Positions 24,368-36,836 of a stretch of 62,453 bases of DNA are shown in pieces. A program made the position numbers and the translations under genes. The DNA is taken from assembly GCA_016098155.1 (NCBI GenBank), contig JAAAJB010000141.1, positions 1-62,453 of the forward strand. Direction: 5' to 3'. Position 1 is the stretch's first letter, and every line of letters begins with the position of its first letter. Under the pieces are notes generated by a model. It did no database searches. It was not told where the DNA came from and was given only the letters and a program-made list of their open reading frames with translations. This DNA is from Actinomortierella ambigua (taxonomy: Eukaryota > Mortierellomycota > Mortierellomycetes > Mortierellales > Mortierellaceae).

Positions 24368-27300
24368 ATGACGGGAGTTGTAGACGATGACCATGACTTT
24401 CTGGACAGCCGGGACTTGATACTTCCACTGGACCCGACCCTGATCTTCGAGGCACCTCCACACCACTTCCAAACCATCGTTTATGTAAAGCGGCAGCACG
24501 AGTTGCTCGATGCAGCTATTGAGCAGTGGATCCAGCAGGCCAGTGATTGTGTAGAGCATCGAAACTCAGGTACAAATCTGCGCTCACCATTTCATATATT
24601 CCCCTTTGTCTGGCGGAGGGCGCCGCGACTTGAAGTGATGTTTTAGAAATGATGGGTCCCCAACCCTATTGGCGATAGTTTCGCGTCGCTTGAATCGAGA
24701 AAAGAAACTCTTCAGTAACGACGACGTCTTTTTTTTTCGTGGTTGGACTCAAAAGATCCGCGGCAACTTCGACAAAAAATTGCTGGTCTCGCTACCTCGC
24801 ACGATCCCAGGGGGAGACAGCAACAAGGTAACGCTCTTCCCATTCTCCCCCATCCCCTCACCACGCATCTCCTCGCCTCTACCCTACCCTTCCCAATCCA
24901 CCTATGCCTGCCCGCCAAGGGTCACATGTCAGGACAAAACGAAATGGAAGGTTCATCCCCCGAAGAACGACCTTGTGGCAACTGAGCACCCTTCTTTCAC
25001 CTCACTGTGCTTCACCAGCCCTTTCCCCTCCCTCCATCCCCTACTTTCTTCTCTCTATCTCTCTCTATCTCTTTCTCTCCTCTGCTCTGCCACCTTTCCC
25101 CTGCAGCAAGGTCGTGGGAGGGTGAGGACTGGCTGTGCTCTTGCCTCTTCTGGAACCCCTCTTCCTTCAGGATAGCTGATCCTCATGCAGAACATTCAGT
25201 TCTGACACCTGAACACTGGATCCAACACCTTGCACCCGATCGATCTGACTCTACAGGAAACAAAAAAAAACAAGGCGTGAGGGCACGGGGTCAGTACTGG
25301 TGGCTAAAGGATCTGAAGGAGGGAGGGAAAAGAAAGGGGTCAGGCACCCATCGGCGCCCAACAACATTGCATGCGCTTGGGGCAACAAACAAGTAGACAT
25401 TCACCCAACAACCATCCAGCTCACACCTTCCCCGCCCCCTTGTTTTCTTCTCCAAGAAAATACCTCGGCGTGATCGTGGATGATCGTCTCGACTCTTTTT
25501 GTCTTGTGTTTGTGTGTGTTGTTGTGTTGCTGTTGTGTGCATGCACTCTTTTGTACCCGTCCTTGTCTGCTCCTTCCCTTACTCCCCTTCTCGCATTGTG
25601 CAGTTCATACTTTGTCCCTTCCGTCTCTCCAACCCCTGAATTCATAGTGTGTTTGTCCTCCTCTCTTCATCTTCCGCCAGCATTGCTAATTGACCGTTTC
25701 GCAGGAAAAAAAAAAAACTTGCACTCGCACTCACCCTCACTCATTCTTGCTTGTTTATCTGCGCTTGTCTGCATGGGGATGGACACACAATGCTCTTTCT
25801 TCTCGCTTTCCAATCCCCAATGGTTCTTAATCGACCTGTTTGCCTGTCGTTGGCCGCTCTCGTTCTCACACTCTTTCCTATCATGTCGACTTCCCTTCCC
25901 TGTTTTCCGTCGCTCCCTCTCTGTCTTTCCCCTCGGATAAAGCGTCAAAGAATGAATTCCCATCTTCTGCCCGCTGGTCACACCAACAACGACTCATGCA
26001 GGCATTATATGGAGTCGGTATCGAGTTACAAGAATGTCCAGATGAGTCTTTGCCGGATGTTATGACATACCTCGTCCCAATGATCACAGGTAAGTTGGTA
26101 CATTGCCACTCTCTCTCTCCCACTCCCCCTTCCCCTCCACTTCCATTTCTTCAGAAATTCGTGATTTCCAGTGCAGCTTCCAGCGGACGATAGTCCATGA
26201 TCCTCCCCCCCCCCCAAGCGAGCACTAACAAATGTGCGTTCTCCCACGTCCTGTTTAGAGCCGATTCATGAGTTTTGCGACACAATAGCACGGATAGCCA
26301 AAGTAATGTTCCATGCCTTGGACGAACAAAGTCGGTCATGCAGCTTTCCTCACCCCCTCCCTTCCCCCCCCCCGAAAATTAGCAACAATGCCAAGAATCA
26401 TGGTTCGCTAACTCTATCGACGCATTGTTGACATTGTAGAGTGCGAAGTTGTATTGTCGTCAGAATGTCAGCCTTCATGAGAACTCTCTTCAAAAATACT
26501 ACGGCACTCCTGGGAAACGGCTAGATCCAGCAAGAGACGTGAGTTCCTTCATGACAGTTTCCCCTCTTTTATTGACACCATGACGCACATCACCCACCTC
26601 GGTCGCTATCCTTCCCCCTCCCCCCTTCCCCTTCCCTTCCTCCCACTGTCTCTTCTTTCAGTTTCCTCTCTCCTAGCTTTTGTCTCCCAACATCTTTCGT
26701 GCAGACCATTGTGATAACATTTGCATGAATTTGCCAACGGAGAAATAGATCAGTGATTGGGGGGCATCATGTTGATTTGTGTTTTGTGTTGTTGTGTTAC
26801 TGTTCGCTCATTCTTCTATATCTCTCTAACCGATATTCCTGCAGAATCAACTGGCTGCATCTGCGTTCGAGACGAAGAAGGAGATGTGCAAGGCCATCTA
26901 CGCCCTTAGCGCTACTCTGAACCATGCCATCGTTATCAAGGAATCCTTCATTATCGAAAAGGTACATTCTCTCCCTCCTCCTCCTAACTGTATGATTGTC
27001 GGTTGGTCGGTGGTGTCCTACCACATGCGACCTCATAAACATTATTGAATATAATCACGTCCCTAGCCCATCCACCCCCCTCCCATGCTGGGCATGCTCT
27101 CTTGCGATCCTCCACCCCCCTTCCCCCCTCGATTGTCTCGTACTAACTGGTTTTCTTTACACACACGTGTTGGGCCACTCCGAATTCAGACAAAGGCATT
27201 CCTCCATGCATTTAAAACCTGGCAAACCTCCTGCCACGCGAAAAAGAAAGAGATTCCGAGTGCCTTTGATGGCCCTGCGAAAGAGGTAAAAAAAAATGGC

Positions 27301-30300
27301 TAAACTACCATGCATATGTTTGCAGCGCTCGTGTTATTCATGTTTGAGAGCGACAAGAAAACGCACTTATGCAATATTGTACCTTTTGTTACGTGCTTCT
27401 GTTTCTGCTCTTTACCAAGGTTCAGAAGTATGCGTCCCTAATGTTTCCGCCAGTACAATTTCCTCAGGATGACTTTAAGGTACTTTTACTGTGTACTAAG
27501 GCATGAAGATGGCCCGTGTTGGAGAGGTCCCTCCCCACGGATACAAAAAAAAACAGAGTTCTTGCTCTTTTTAGTGCTACCTCACCCTTGTTGACTCCCT
27601 GTTGTCCTTCTTACCATGTGATATTTTAGCCCCACTTTGCGCGATTCTGTCACTCATTCCGACTTCCAGTCTCAATGCGAGACCTTGAGAGTCTCGAACC
27701 ACTGGAGTCAACGATAGGACGCAAGGAAGGGTATCTTTTTCATCGAAATCGAGCGGGAGAATGGAGCCGGCAGTATTTTTACATCTTGCATCCACAAGGT
27801 TGGCTCATGATGTTCGCAAAAGGTGGCAGAGTAGGTGAATCAATGTACGCAGGGGGGGGGGGGCAGAAGAAAAAAGAAGAACTCGGTTGTATATTTGTTG
27901 CCTGGGAAGGTGACGCCCGCACTTTGCCCTACATACCTCCTCCTTCCAACTTTGCCTAGGAGGACCCCATTCAATATGCGTTAATCTTCAAGTGGACTGA
28001 TCAACATCGTTGGCGGTCTCTTTTATTTTCTTTGCTGGACAAAAAAAAAATTCAATTAGGACATTCAGGTGGCCAACCTGAGACAGACGTTAATTCGCCC
28101 TGTTATTGTTGACGCCAGAGACTATGTCTTTGAGATTTGCTCTATAGATGTCTATCTCATGTATGATCTCAAAATAGGGGTTCCAATTTCTCTTGATCCT
28201 TGTAATTCTCTGTCTATCTTCATAATCTAACGTCATCACCTCCAACTTTTTTTTTAATCCGTCTCTTTAAGGGAGTCTGTATTACAAGCAGCGACGAAGG
28301 TTGACTTTGACGAGTGGAAGGCCGCACTCTCGGCATGGATCCCGCCGGATGAGGACATCCCGGCAATTGAGCATCTGAAAATCAGCACACCTGCACCGCC
28401 GCCACCACCACCACCAGTACCGACGACGACCAAGCAGGGTTTGTTCACATCACGCTCAAGGCACATCAGTCTCAGCCGCACCTCTGATGCGGCACCGACC
28501 TCACCACGCCAACGGATATCAAACGAGTTCCCGGTTGTGAAGAGTGGTATCCTCTATGTTTTAGGTAACTCCCACCCCCCTCTCCCAAAAAAAAACATGT
28601 CTATAATCTATAGTTTTTGGCGGAGATAACTAACCCTTTCCTTTTTTTTTTTTTAACCCTATCGCCGTTTCCCGTTGACGTTGGGTTTGTGTACTCGCGC
28701 ATGAATAGAATATAGGGCGAAACCAATGAGGTCGCAAACAATGGTCGGTTTGTGGAAGAAGATGACCTGTTGTATACGGTCAAATGGTTTTTTTGCGCAA
28801 TATAACAGTGGCGATGTAAGGGCCCCTTTCTATTTTTCACATGTGGATCAATCCTTTAAGGGGAGGAAGGAGATTTTAGCTTACCCACACTCTTGTCCCT
28901 TCTTCCACTCACAGACGGATATACCTTTTGAGACAATCCCATTGTTCAGCATCCCCCGGACGCACATCTCCCAGATCGATAACTCGCTCTTCTCCAAGAA
29001 ACATTGCTTCTCGATCCGGACACCGCATCATGTCAACTACTACACTGTCTCCCCGACGCGCTCCCGGCACGATCAAGAGACCTTACATGGATGGATCCAT
29101 GCGCTCAAATCATTTGCCAAACCCGAGGTCTTTGGTGGTGGCGGTGGTGGTGGTGGTGGTAGCGGTAGTACCGAACGCCATTATCATCATTATCCTCTTC
29201 ACTACCCTCACCATCCTCCGCCAAATGGAAGCAACAGTAGTGGGCGTAGTCAGTTGGATGTCGATTCCTCGTATCGGATTTTCCGCACGTTCTCCGTCAG
29301 GGTCAACGATGGCAAACTCAACAAGGACGTCGAGGCTTATTGCGAGATCACGCTCGATGATGAGCGCCGTGCCCGAACCAGTGCTCGGAGTCGTCATACC
29401 AAGGGGATCGAGCCGGGGACGCCTTTTTGGAGAGATTACTTTATTTTCTCGTAAGGGAAAAAGGAGGGAAGGGGGAGTGGAGGGAGAGGGAAGGGGATTG
29501 AAGAGGCGTGTGTGGGCAAATGGGAGGGGAGGGGGGAAAGCAGGGCTCTAAAACTAATGCCGAGCGCAATGTTTTCTGTCTTTTCTTATTAGGGACCTAC
29601 CACCGTTCCGCAAGGGTATCACGATAAACGTGATCCAGGTGAAGGGCAGCAAACAGCTACCGATCGGGCAAGTCGACATACCGGTGCATCATCGGAAGGA
29701 ATGGGATGAGGGATGGTATCCGATCAACGCCCATCGAACACGGAGTAACCAGCACGAAGGCGATCTGCGGCTCAAACTACGATATGAGGAGCAAATCGTC
29801 TTGCCTATGGAGGCATATGCCCCACTTCTTGATGTAGGTGTTCTCCCCTTCAGTCTTGTCAAGCTAGTTTGTGTATGGGAGAGAAACAAAAATGACGGGC
29901 TAAACTGTACATTTTTGTTTGATGGGGGGGGGGGGACTTGTGTAGATGATCCTCAACCATCAAGAGAACAATGTCATCTCAAGACTGGCTGAACTCGTGA
30001 CAGACTTGGAGGGGTTTGCCAAGAATGTCCTGCACATCTTGGAGGCCAAGGGCATGGCAACCGTATGGCTCAACTCTCTCATCGACGAAGAGATTGCTCA
30101 GGCTAGTCCAAGTAAGTTTACATTTTTTTGGGTGTCCATACTCATCTGAAGAAACATTTTCCCCAATACTTTGTGCTAAATGTCTCATTTTAATGGCGTC
30201 CATATCATAGAAAGCGTTAACACGCTTTTCAGGTATGTGACTCTCAGGCATGCGTGTGTGTGTATCTGGTGGCAAGGGGGATAATCTCTACCGAGTAAGA

Positions 30301-32774
30301 AACCGACAGTGAAGGTACTAAGCGAATTATTTACTTGAAAAAATAACCTGTACATCAACAACAATTAGGGCCAATACCCTGCTGACTAAGGCTCTAGACG
30401 CGTACATGCGCCTAGTGGGCACCGAATATCTGGACGACACGTTAGGCGACATCATACGCGGGATCTGCACCAGTAAATCCGTCTGTGAAGTGGACCCCTC
30501 GCGGCTAGAGCGTGGTGGAGGTGGTGGTGGCGGTGGCGGTGGGGGTCTTGGCGGTGGCCATGACGACCTGAAGGCCAACTGGCGGACTCTGTACAACCAC
30601 ACGCGGGTCTGCTGGCGCGCTGTGACAGAGAGTGTTCCGTATTTCCCAAAGGAGTTGCAGGTGGTGTTTTCCCATCTACAAATGCGACTGACGGAGAAGT
30701 TTAAGGATCCAATTCCATCAGACGATGACGATAGGGAGGATCTGGCGGCGTTGGCCAGGTACACGGGCGTGAGCGGCTTTGTCTTTTTGCGTTTGATCTG
30801 CCCTGCCATCTTGGGGCCTAAACTGTTCTGCATCATGCGAGGTAAGAGTGTTGGAAGGCTTGACCTAGATATCAACTTGAAAGGAAATGCTGGACAGGAA
30901 ATAATAAAAGGTGTCTAACTATATATTTTTTTTATACTTTTATCCGCCTGCATTAGAACATCCGGAGGCTAGAGCTCACAGAACATTGACTCTGATTGCA
31001 AAGTCGTTGCAAGGACTTGCCAACTTGGTCATGTTTGGAAATAAGGAGTCATGGATGGTCCCTATGAATGAGTTTATCACGGTAAGGCAAAAGAAAGCGT
31101 GACACCTATCCTCAACCCACGGCAAGGGAGTATTGCATTCCACTAATTCGAGCGATCCACTCCCTCTATTTTTACTTCATTAGGAGAACATTCAAAGTCT
31201 GAAGGATTTTATTGACCGTATCTGCGTATGTATTCTTCTGTTTGTCAGCCGAAGAGACAACCTGGTACAAACGAGAAACAACTGACCATATTCTCTCTTT
31301 CTCCACTCCATTCCAATAGACGGCCGAGCCAAGGAGTCCCTCCCGAGTGGACTCTGGTGCGAGCTCATTGCGATCGGTGCAGATCTACCCACCGCAATCG
31401 CCAGGGTCAGCGACTAGCGCTGTCTTTCGGAACATGACTTCGCATCACCCCAAGTCGTCCACAGCCTGCGGCAGCAGCAATGCCAACAATAGCAGTGGGC
31501 AACGCTCTTCGAGCAGCATGTATCAGCATAGCAACCAAAGCACAGCGAGCTCCAGCCATCCTTACTACCCACATCCGTCGCACCAGTATGGTCCAGCGCC
31601 GCCTTCCATGGTCCTCACCTCGACAACATCCACAATGACTTCTTCTTCCTCTGCTGCTGCTGCTGCTGCTGCTGCCTCTGCTCCTGCTTCTGCTTCTGCT
31701 TCTGCTACAGCAGTGACGCCCTCGTCGTCGTCTTCGTCACCCTCCTCCTCGTCACCATCACTACGTGCGAGCCCTCTCCCGTACTTGACTGCTTTTGTTC
31801 CAGAACGGGCGGACGAGCTCCCGATCCTGCCGTATTTGATTGACCTGGGCAAGGAGCTGGCCTCCTTTGCCACGACGGTGGCCCATCTGCCGTCATTGAG
31901 TGATGCTGAGATGGCGATGATGGCGGCGCGGACGACGACGACGACGACGACGGTTCTGATGGCAAATAGGACGGCTACGCCTTCTTTGTCGTCTAGAGCC
32001 TCATCGCTGGTGAATGGAAGAAGTGGTGGGGTCGAGGGGAGGACATCTGGCCTGACGGCCCTCATTGGCGATGGCGGTGGTAGCAGCAGTAGTAGCGCGC
32101 GACCGAGTTATGATCAACCACTTCAACCACCGCCACCAATTCCTCCTCGTCCAACGTCACATAACTTTCATGGCGGCAGTGGAGAGGATCATTCGGTGAA
32201 AGAAGGATTTAGCGGTGATGATGAAGAAGAAGATGATGATGATAGTGACGATGATGAAGATGGTGAGGAGGACATTATCCAGCAGGTATATAGGCTTTGT
32301 TTGCATTTGATGGACGAGGCGGAGGATCGTGTGGGACGCGCAGCTATCGGGATGGAGGAAGGGGACGACGACCAGCGGTCACTGCCGGGCCACCACGTTC
32401 AACATCACCCTCATGGTCATAGTCACGCTGGCAGTAGCCGAGGCAAGTTGTCACGGGAGGAGGCCAGGTATGACGACAACGGAGGAGGAGGAGGAGGAGG
32501 GCGACTGATGGGATACATGACCGCGACGACCATGGGGCTGCAACCGAATGTCCATCCATACCCGTCTCATCCGCAAGGAGGGCTGATCCATGCTTTGCAA
32601 CCGCCAGGGACGCCATCGTATCACCAGTATCAACATCAACAACAGCCATACCACCAGTATTTGATGTATGAACACTATGGAGGGGATGGTGACGCGGCGG
32701 CGCATCTTGCGGATAATTACTACTACCATTACGGGATGGAAGGTTATGGTAGCGAAGATGAGGGCCCCATCTGA
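24368..32774 (+). CDS. Large RasGAP protein: helical BAR-like region, two PH domains, C2, RasGAP, low-complexity tail
   Basis: Predicted GTPase-activating protein that turns off Ras at membranes. Exons read: 24368-24569, 25943-26089, 26259-26334, 26442-26538, 26845-26961, 27190-27285, 27420-27479, 27630-27830, 27960-about 28000, 28060-28160, 28272-28564, 28709-28815, 28915-29450, 29593-29833, 29946-30111, 30211-30232, 30369-30841, 30957-31081, 31184-31225 and 31320-32774, about 1530 residues. Residues about 25-265 are helical and BAR-like. PH1 is near 285-375 (EGYLFHRNRAGEWSRQYFYI) and PH2 near 450-600. A C2-like region is near 620-790. The RasGAP domain is about 770-1045, with arginine-finger motif LFRANTLLTKALDAYM and FLRLICPAILGP. 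The tail is Ser/Ala/Gly/His-rich. Junctions after 26334 and near 28000 lack good donors, and a phase-neutral exon may lie at 24756-24827 inside the 1.4 kb first intron. The RasGAP call is firm; the BAR call is moderate. Confidence 0.88.
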
Positions 32775-33433
32775 AACCCCCTCCCCCGAAAATACATTTA
32801 ACTTTCACTGTTGACGCAAACAACGTAAAAAAGTCACCTGTTAACTTCAGGGGGGCAGGGTTCGGTGGTGCAAAACAAGTAATTGAACGTTTTTTTATCT
32901 CTCGCCCTGGGGGGGAGGCAGGTCACCTGAATGCACCAATAATGCAAAAAGATATTGAAAATGGGAGGACTGGGTTTGAGAGAGAACCGTGTGAATTTTG
33001 TTCTTATTCCTGCGGGTTCTCTCTCTCTCTCCTCTCTTTTTTGCTGGGACATGTTTCGCGCAGAAGGAGGGTAAACTCTTTTTGCATGAAAAATCGGAAA
33101 AGGGGGGGGGAAGAGGAAGGGGCGAGGGCCAGAGCGTGAATGTCCCCTCCATTCTCATCTCTTTGACTTTTTCCCTCCACAATCGACAATCAATGCATAT
33201 CATTACACCGGGACCAAACAAGCAATTGGGTAGGGTAGGTTTATTTGTTTGGTGGGCCATAAAAAGCCAGCGTATTTACAAAAAAGGTTGGTGGAGAAGT
33301 TTTACAAAGCCCCTCGTCAGCGAACAAAAGAACAGCTCAAAAAAAAAATGGTGACTTTTTTCGCAAGAGAGAGCGTGAGAGAATGAGCAAGAAACAATGT
33401 GGCGGTCGGTGAGAAAAAAAATAAACAGTTTGC
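32775..33433. other. Convergent 3' region between RasGAP and DAP1-like genes
   Basis: This is the shared 3' flank of two convergent genes, with G runs and short T tracts. No coding frame is supported. Confidence 0.6.
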
Positions 33434-34084
33434 TTATTGGTTCAGGGCAGCAGCGCCAGACTTGGAGTGAGTGTGAAGGATGGGCTGTGCGACATGGATG
33501 TTCTCGCGCTGTCGGAAGTTGTTTGTCTTTTCTTGCTTGGGATGGTTCTGATAGTCGCGCGCTTGGCGTTCGGCGGCAGCCTGACGGGTCAGCTTCTCGT
33601 ACTCCAATCGGTCGGTCCGCTCCAGCTCGCGCTGGTCCTCATTGTCCTCCTCCGTGTTAGTCTCACGCTTCTTGTCATGCTCCCTAATGATTTATGGTAG
33701 GAGAGAGAGAGAGGGATAGAGATTGGTGATGGTTTCGATGAGTGATCGGGCTGATGATATATAGTGAAAGAAGAGCAGCAAAGGTGGGGAGGGGGGAACT
33801 ACGATCTTCAGAGAAAATCGAGTTTCCATCGTTGTAACAAAGATCCCAATGAGGGGAAAGAGGGGGGAAAAGACACATACTTGCGGACAAGAGGGACCTG
33901 GTGGTCAGCATTGGGAATGCGCATACCGCCAACCTTGGCTAGAAGAGAGAGAGAGAGAATGTGGAGTAGTGTTAGACGCACAATGCTCATCGTCTCACAC
34001 AGCGACATATACTGGACAGACAGTCAAGACAACGAGCGACTTACTGGCGGGGGCACGACCAGCGACAGTGTTATCGGCTTCCAT
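33434..34084 (-). CDS. Small protein resembling death-associated protein 1 (DAP)
   Basis: Three exons join in phase: 34084-34045, 33938-33881 and 33683-33434, giving 115 residues. The protein starts MEADNTVAGRAPAT, then KVGGMRIPNADH, which matches the KxGGMRI core of animal DAP1. A charged middle (KKRETNTEEDNEDQRELERT) and a C-terminal part with NHPKQEKTNN and ENIHVAQP follow; animal DAP1 ends with a comparable HxQQPRK element. DAP1 is a small disordered mTOR substrate linked to autophagy and ribosome dormancy in animals. Its role in fungi is not established by this sequence. There is no signal peptide or membrane segment. The gene itself is well supported by clean splice sites; the family name rests on short motifs. 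Confidence 0.6.
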
Positions 34085-34201
34085 GATGATAGTGATGATG
34101 AAGTTGTTGGTGGTGGTTGGGTGTGGTAATGGGTGTGGGAGTGAGAGTGTATCGAAATGTGGGTTTGACAAGTTGCAGAAAGAAAGTGACAGAGATGCGT
34201 G

Positions 34202-34208
34202 TTATATA
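34202..34208 (-). promoter_or_regulatory. Candidate TATA box of the DAP1-like gene
   Basis: The minus strand reads TATATAA 118 bases upstream of the ATG at 34084, a usual distance for fungi. Motif match only. Confidence 0.45.
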
Positions 34209-34721
34209 CATATCGGAAAAGTTTGCGAAACAGCCTCACCGATGAGGTAACGTGATTTGTGCGTAAACCATCCCAACACGAAAATGATCATTACATCATA
34301 TCTGAGCAACTTAGTAATGACCCGATCCTGTGCATATGCAAAGAAGGAAAAAGAAATAGACTTTGGAAGTGGGGTCCCGGCACCCCTTCTCCCTCTCTCT
34401 CTCTCTTCAGTTCATGAACCTATTCTTGAAACTGCGGGCGGATCAAGGGGAGGCTGCGGGTACAACTTTCGGGTTGCCTCATTGTGGGATCATCACCCTC
34501 AACCGCTACAACAAAGTATTGTGCTACCTGCCAAACTCTATTTGTGGGTCACACGGTTCAAAAAGTCGCAGTAAAAGCCCGCATCAGGGCAAGGGCCTGG
34601 CCATGAAGGAAATGAGCAATAAACAGGATGGAGCCACATGGCATGACATGTCTCTCTCTCTCTCACATACTCTCACTCTCTCGCGTTTTTCTTTCTGTAG
34701 AGGTGCATGATATTGCGGAAT

Positions 34722-34731
34722 NNNNNNNNNN
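34722..34731. other. Assembly gap (10 N), next to a long T run
   Basis: Ten unknown bases are followed after four bases by about 25 T residues (34736-34762). The gap size is probably arbitrary and the poly-T is a likely cause of the break. Confidence 0.97.
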
Positions 34732-34772
34732 CGTATTTTTTTTTTTTTTTTTTTTTTTTTTAAGAAAAAATG

Positions 34773-36836
34773 CTATGAGCCTCCTCCACTCAGTGGCCGG
34801 TAATAAGACTGGTGCTCGAGCAGCGCATGCGGATCCTGACGCCTGTTCTCCTCCTTTGCAAACGCCTCCAACTGGGCCGGATCAACCTCGATCCGGCGGA
34901 TCGCCCCCGAGGTCGGGTCCTGCAGATGGGTCCGTCCCATCTGCATCATTTGCGGACTCGACGGTGCCGACGGCGCATATACCCCTGTCGGCTGCATCGC
35001 CACGTATTCTGTATGCGGGTTGTTGATCGTCGCTGGCACGTACATCAAATAGTCGTTCGTTGGTAGGTCACGCGAGACCCCGCGGCTAGTGTTGTTGCTG
35101 CTGCTGGTTCCAGTGGCTGCCCCTCCTCCCTCTACTCGTCCCCCGGTGCCTGTCGAGGACAATGGGGTGGCGGCTCTCGGTGACATTGTTGTGCCGGGCA
35201 CGGTGCCTCCTCCTCCTCGTCCTCCCACTACAATACTACCATTCGCGTTCATGGTTGCCGTAGGAGTGTTGGAAGTGACGCCACCAAACTGTTGAACACC
35301 TGACACTGGAAGCGAAGCACCACTGGCGGTGGTGTTGGAGAGTGTAGTTTGGTTCCCTGTCGACGGGTGGCGGTCCAGATCGGAAGAGATGGGCGTGCCA
35401 AACGTGCTCGTCTCTGACACTGGTGGTAGGATCTGTTGGGTGGCGGAGAGTAGCGGCTGGGAGGTCAAGAAGGGCGTGGAGGATGCTGTGGTGGTGGTAG
35501 TGTTTCGTGCGACGGTGGTGGTAGATGTTCCTGTGCCTACATCGACACCATGCCCGTATCCATCGGCGTACTGATCGTGGCTCCTGGAATGGTATGGGTC
35601 TGGAATGGCAGTCATCGATGGGGGTGGTAGTGGATATGACCGTCGTTGGTGGTTACTATTGTCATTGTTGTTGGTGCCAATATGCTGCTGCTGTTGTTGT
35701 TGGAAGGCGGCTGGATCCTGCGAGTATCCGTAATAGTCGTAGTAATAGGGGCCACAAGCACCAACAGCACCAGAATACTCGTCCAGCATCATGAGGGCGC
35801 CAGCACCTTCACTCGAGTTGCTCATACTCGGCCGATGCACAGCGTTGGCGCCGCTCAGCGCATACTCGTCGCCCACACTTCCTCTAAAGTGCTCCATGGA
35901 GTGCTGTCGTCTCATTGGTGCTGCAATCACAAGAGGTGCCCCTGTGCTGGTGGAGGTATTGGTGGTCATCTCTGATCCTGGCCTTGCACCACCACCTCCT
36001 CCTCCTCCTCCGCCATCCTTCCATCCATGGCCACTCATCCGTCCTATGGCAAGATCGTCAATGTCGACCAGACCATCGTCTCCTTCGAGAAGGGCCTCGC
36101 GCTTCCGCCGCTCGTCCTCCAAACGATCCTTCTTCTTCTTGAGACGGCCCACAAAGATGGCTGCCATACCCGCAAAGAGAACCAAAATCGCTGCTAGGAC
36201 CACCAGGATGATCTGCCACGTGGTCATACCAGACGACTGCGTGGCCGTGTCAGGGATTTCATCCGATGGAGGAGGAGGAGGCGGTGGCTGGGCCGGGTCT
36301 GGAATCACTGTTGGGATATAGGTTGTTACAGGAATGTAGATGGTTGTCGCACGCCCGCTGATGTCGTGTGTGGTGCGTGGTACCCTTGTCCAGGTCATTG
36401 TCATCGTAGTGATGTACGACGTTGTATAGGGTGTGGTGGTTTTGGTCGATCGAGGGCGAGTAGTGGTCGGCCCGCCGTCGTCCCAAGTCGTTGTTCGGGT
36501 CGGCGGTGGTCGCGTAGTCGTTGTCACATCATCGTGTGTTGTCGTTGTTGGGTTCTGAACGGTCGTAGTTGTCACCGGCGGATCAGTCGTTGTCGTCACT
36601 GGCGGGTCGGTCGTCACGGAAGGTGGATCTGTTGTTGTTGTGACGGGATTATCCATCGTGGTAGTGATGGTGGTAATGGCGGTGGTGGTCGGTGCTGCGG
36701 TTTGCGTCGGCTGACTATCCTTGGTTGGACTCGCCGTCGTTATAGGCTCCTGTGTATCCGTGATGGGACTCTTTGTACGTGGGCGACGGGTAGGAGTGCT
36801 GCACCGAGAGAGCCGACAGGTACTGCCTACAACCAC
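34773..36836 (-). CDS. Thr-rich single-pass membrane protein, cell-wall-sensor-like (5' end unresolved)
   Basis: The open frame runs for 687 codons but begins with GTG just behind acceptor-like TAG/GAG sites at 36830-36842, so a first exon, presumably with a signal peptide, lies upstream and was not identified with confidence. The outer part (to about residue 200) is very rich in Thr/Pro with repeats such as VTTTTDPP, typical of heavily O-mannosylated fungal surface proteins. A Pro run precedes one membrane helix at about 206-230 (IILVVLAAILVLFAGMAAIF), then basic residues (RLKKKKD). The cytosolic tail of about 450 residues is low-complexity with Tyr-rich YYYDYYGY. The layout recalls Mid2/Wsc stress sensors, but no WSC cysteine domain is visible. 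One candidate first exon starts at ATG 37014, without a good donor. Function is inferred from layout only. Confidence 0.7.
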   Translation of the reverse strand: MVVGSTCRLSRCSTPTRRPRTKSPITDTQEPITTASPTKDSQPTQTAAPTTTAITTITTTMDNPVTTTTDPPSVTTDPPVTTTTDPPVTTTTVQNPTTTTHDDVTTTTRPPPTRTTTWDDGGPTTTRPRSTKTTTPYTTSYITTMTMTWTRVPRTTHDISGRATTIYIPVTTYIPTVIPDPAQPPPPPPPSDEIPDTATQSSGMTTWQIILVVLAAILVLFAGMAAIFVGRLKKKKDRLEDERRKREALLEGDDGLVDIDDLAIGRMSGHGWKDGGGGGGGGGARPGSEMTTNTSTSTGAPLVIAAPMRRQHSMEHFRGSVGDEYALSGANAVHRPSMSNSSEGAGALMMLDEYSGAVGACGPYYYDYYGYSQDPAAFQQQQQQHIGTNNNDNSNHQRRSYPLPPPSMTAIPDPYHSRSHDQYADGYGHGVDVGTGTSTTTVARNTTTTTASSTPFLTSQPLLSATQQILPPVSETSTFGTPISSDLDRHPSTGNQTTLSNTTASGASLPVSGVQQFGGVTSNTPTATMNANGSIVVGGRGGGGTVPGTTMSPRAATPLSSTGTGGRVEGGGAATGTSSSNNTSRGVSRDLPTNDYLMYVPATINNPHTEYVAMQPTGVYAPSAPSSPQMMQMGRTHLQDPTSGAIRRIEVDPAQLEAFAKEENRRQDPHALLEHQSYYRPLSGGGS

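Larger units (their letters stand above)
34085..34772. other. Intergenic with assembly gap
   Basis: Holds the DAP1-like promoter and the 3' flank of the membrane-protein gene. No gene is seen. Simple CT repeats occur at 34388-34410 and 34651-34682. Confidence 0.6.
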
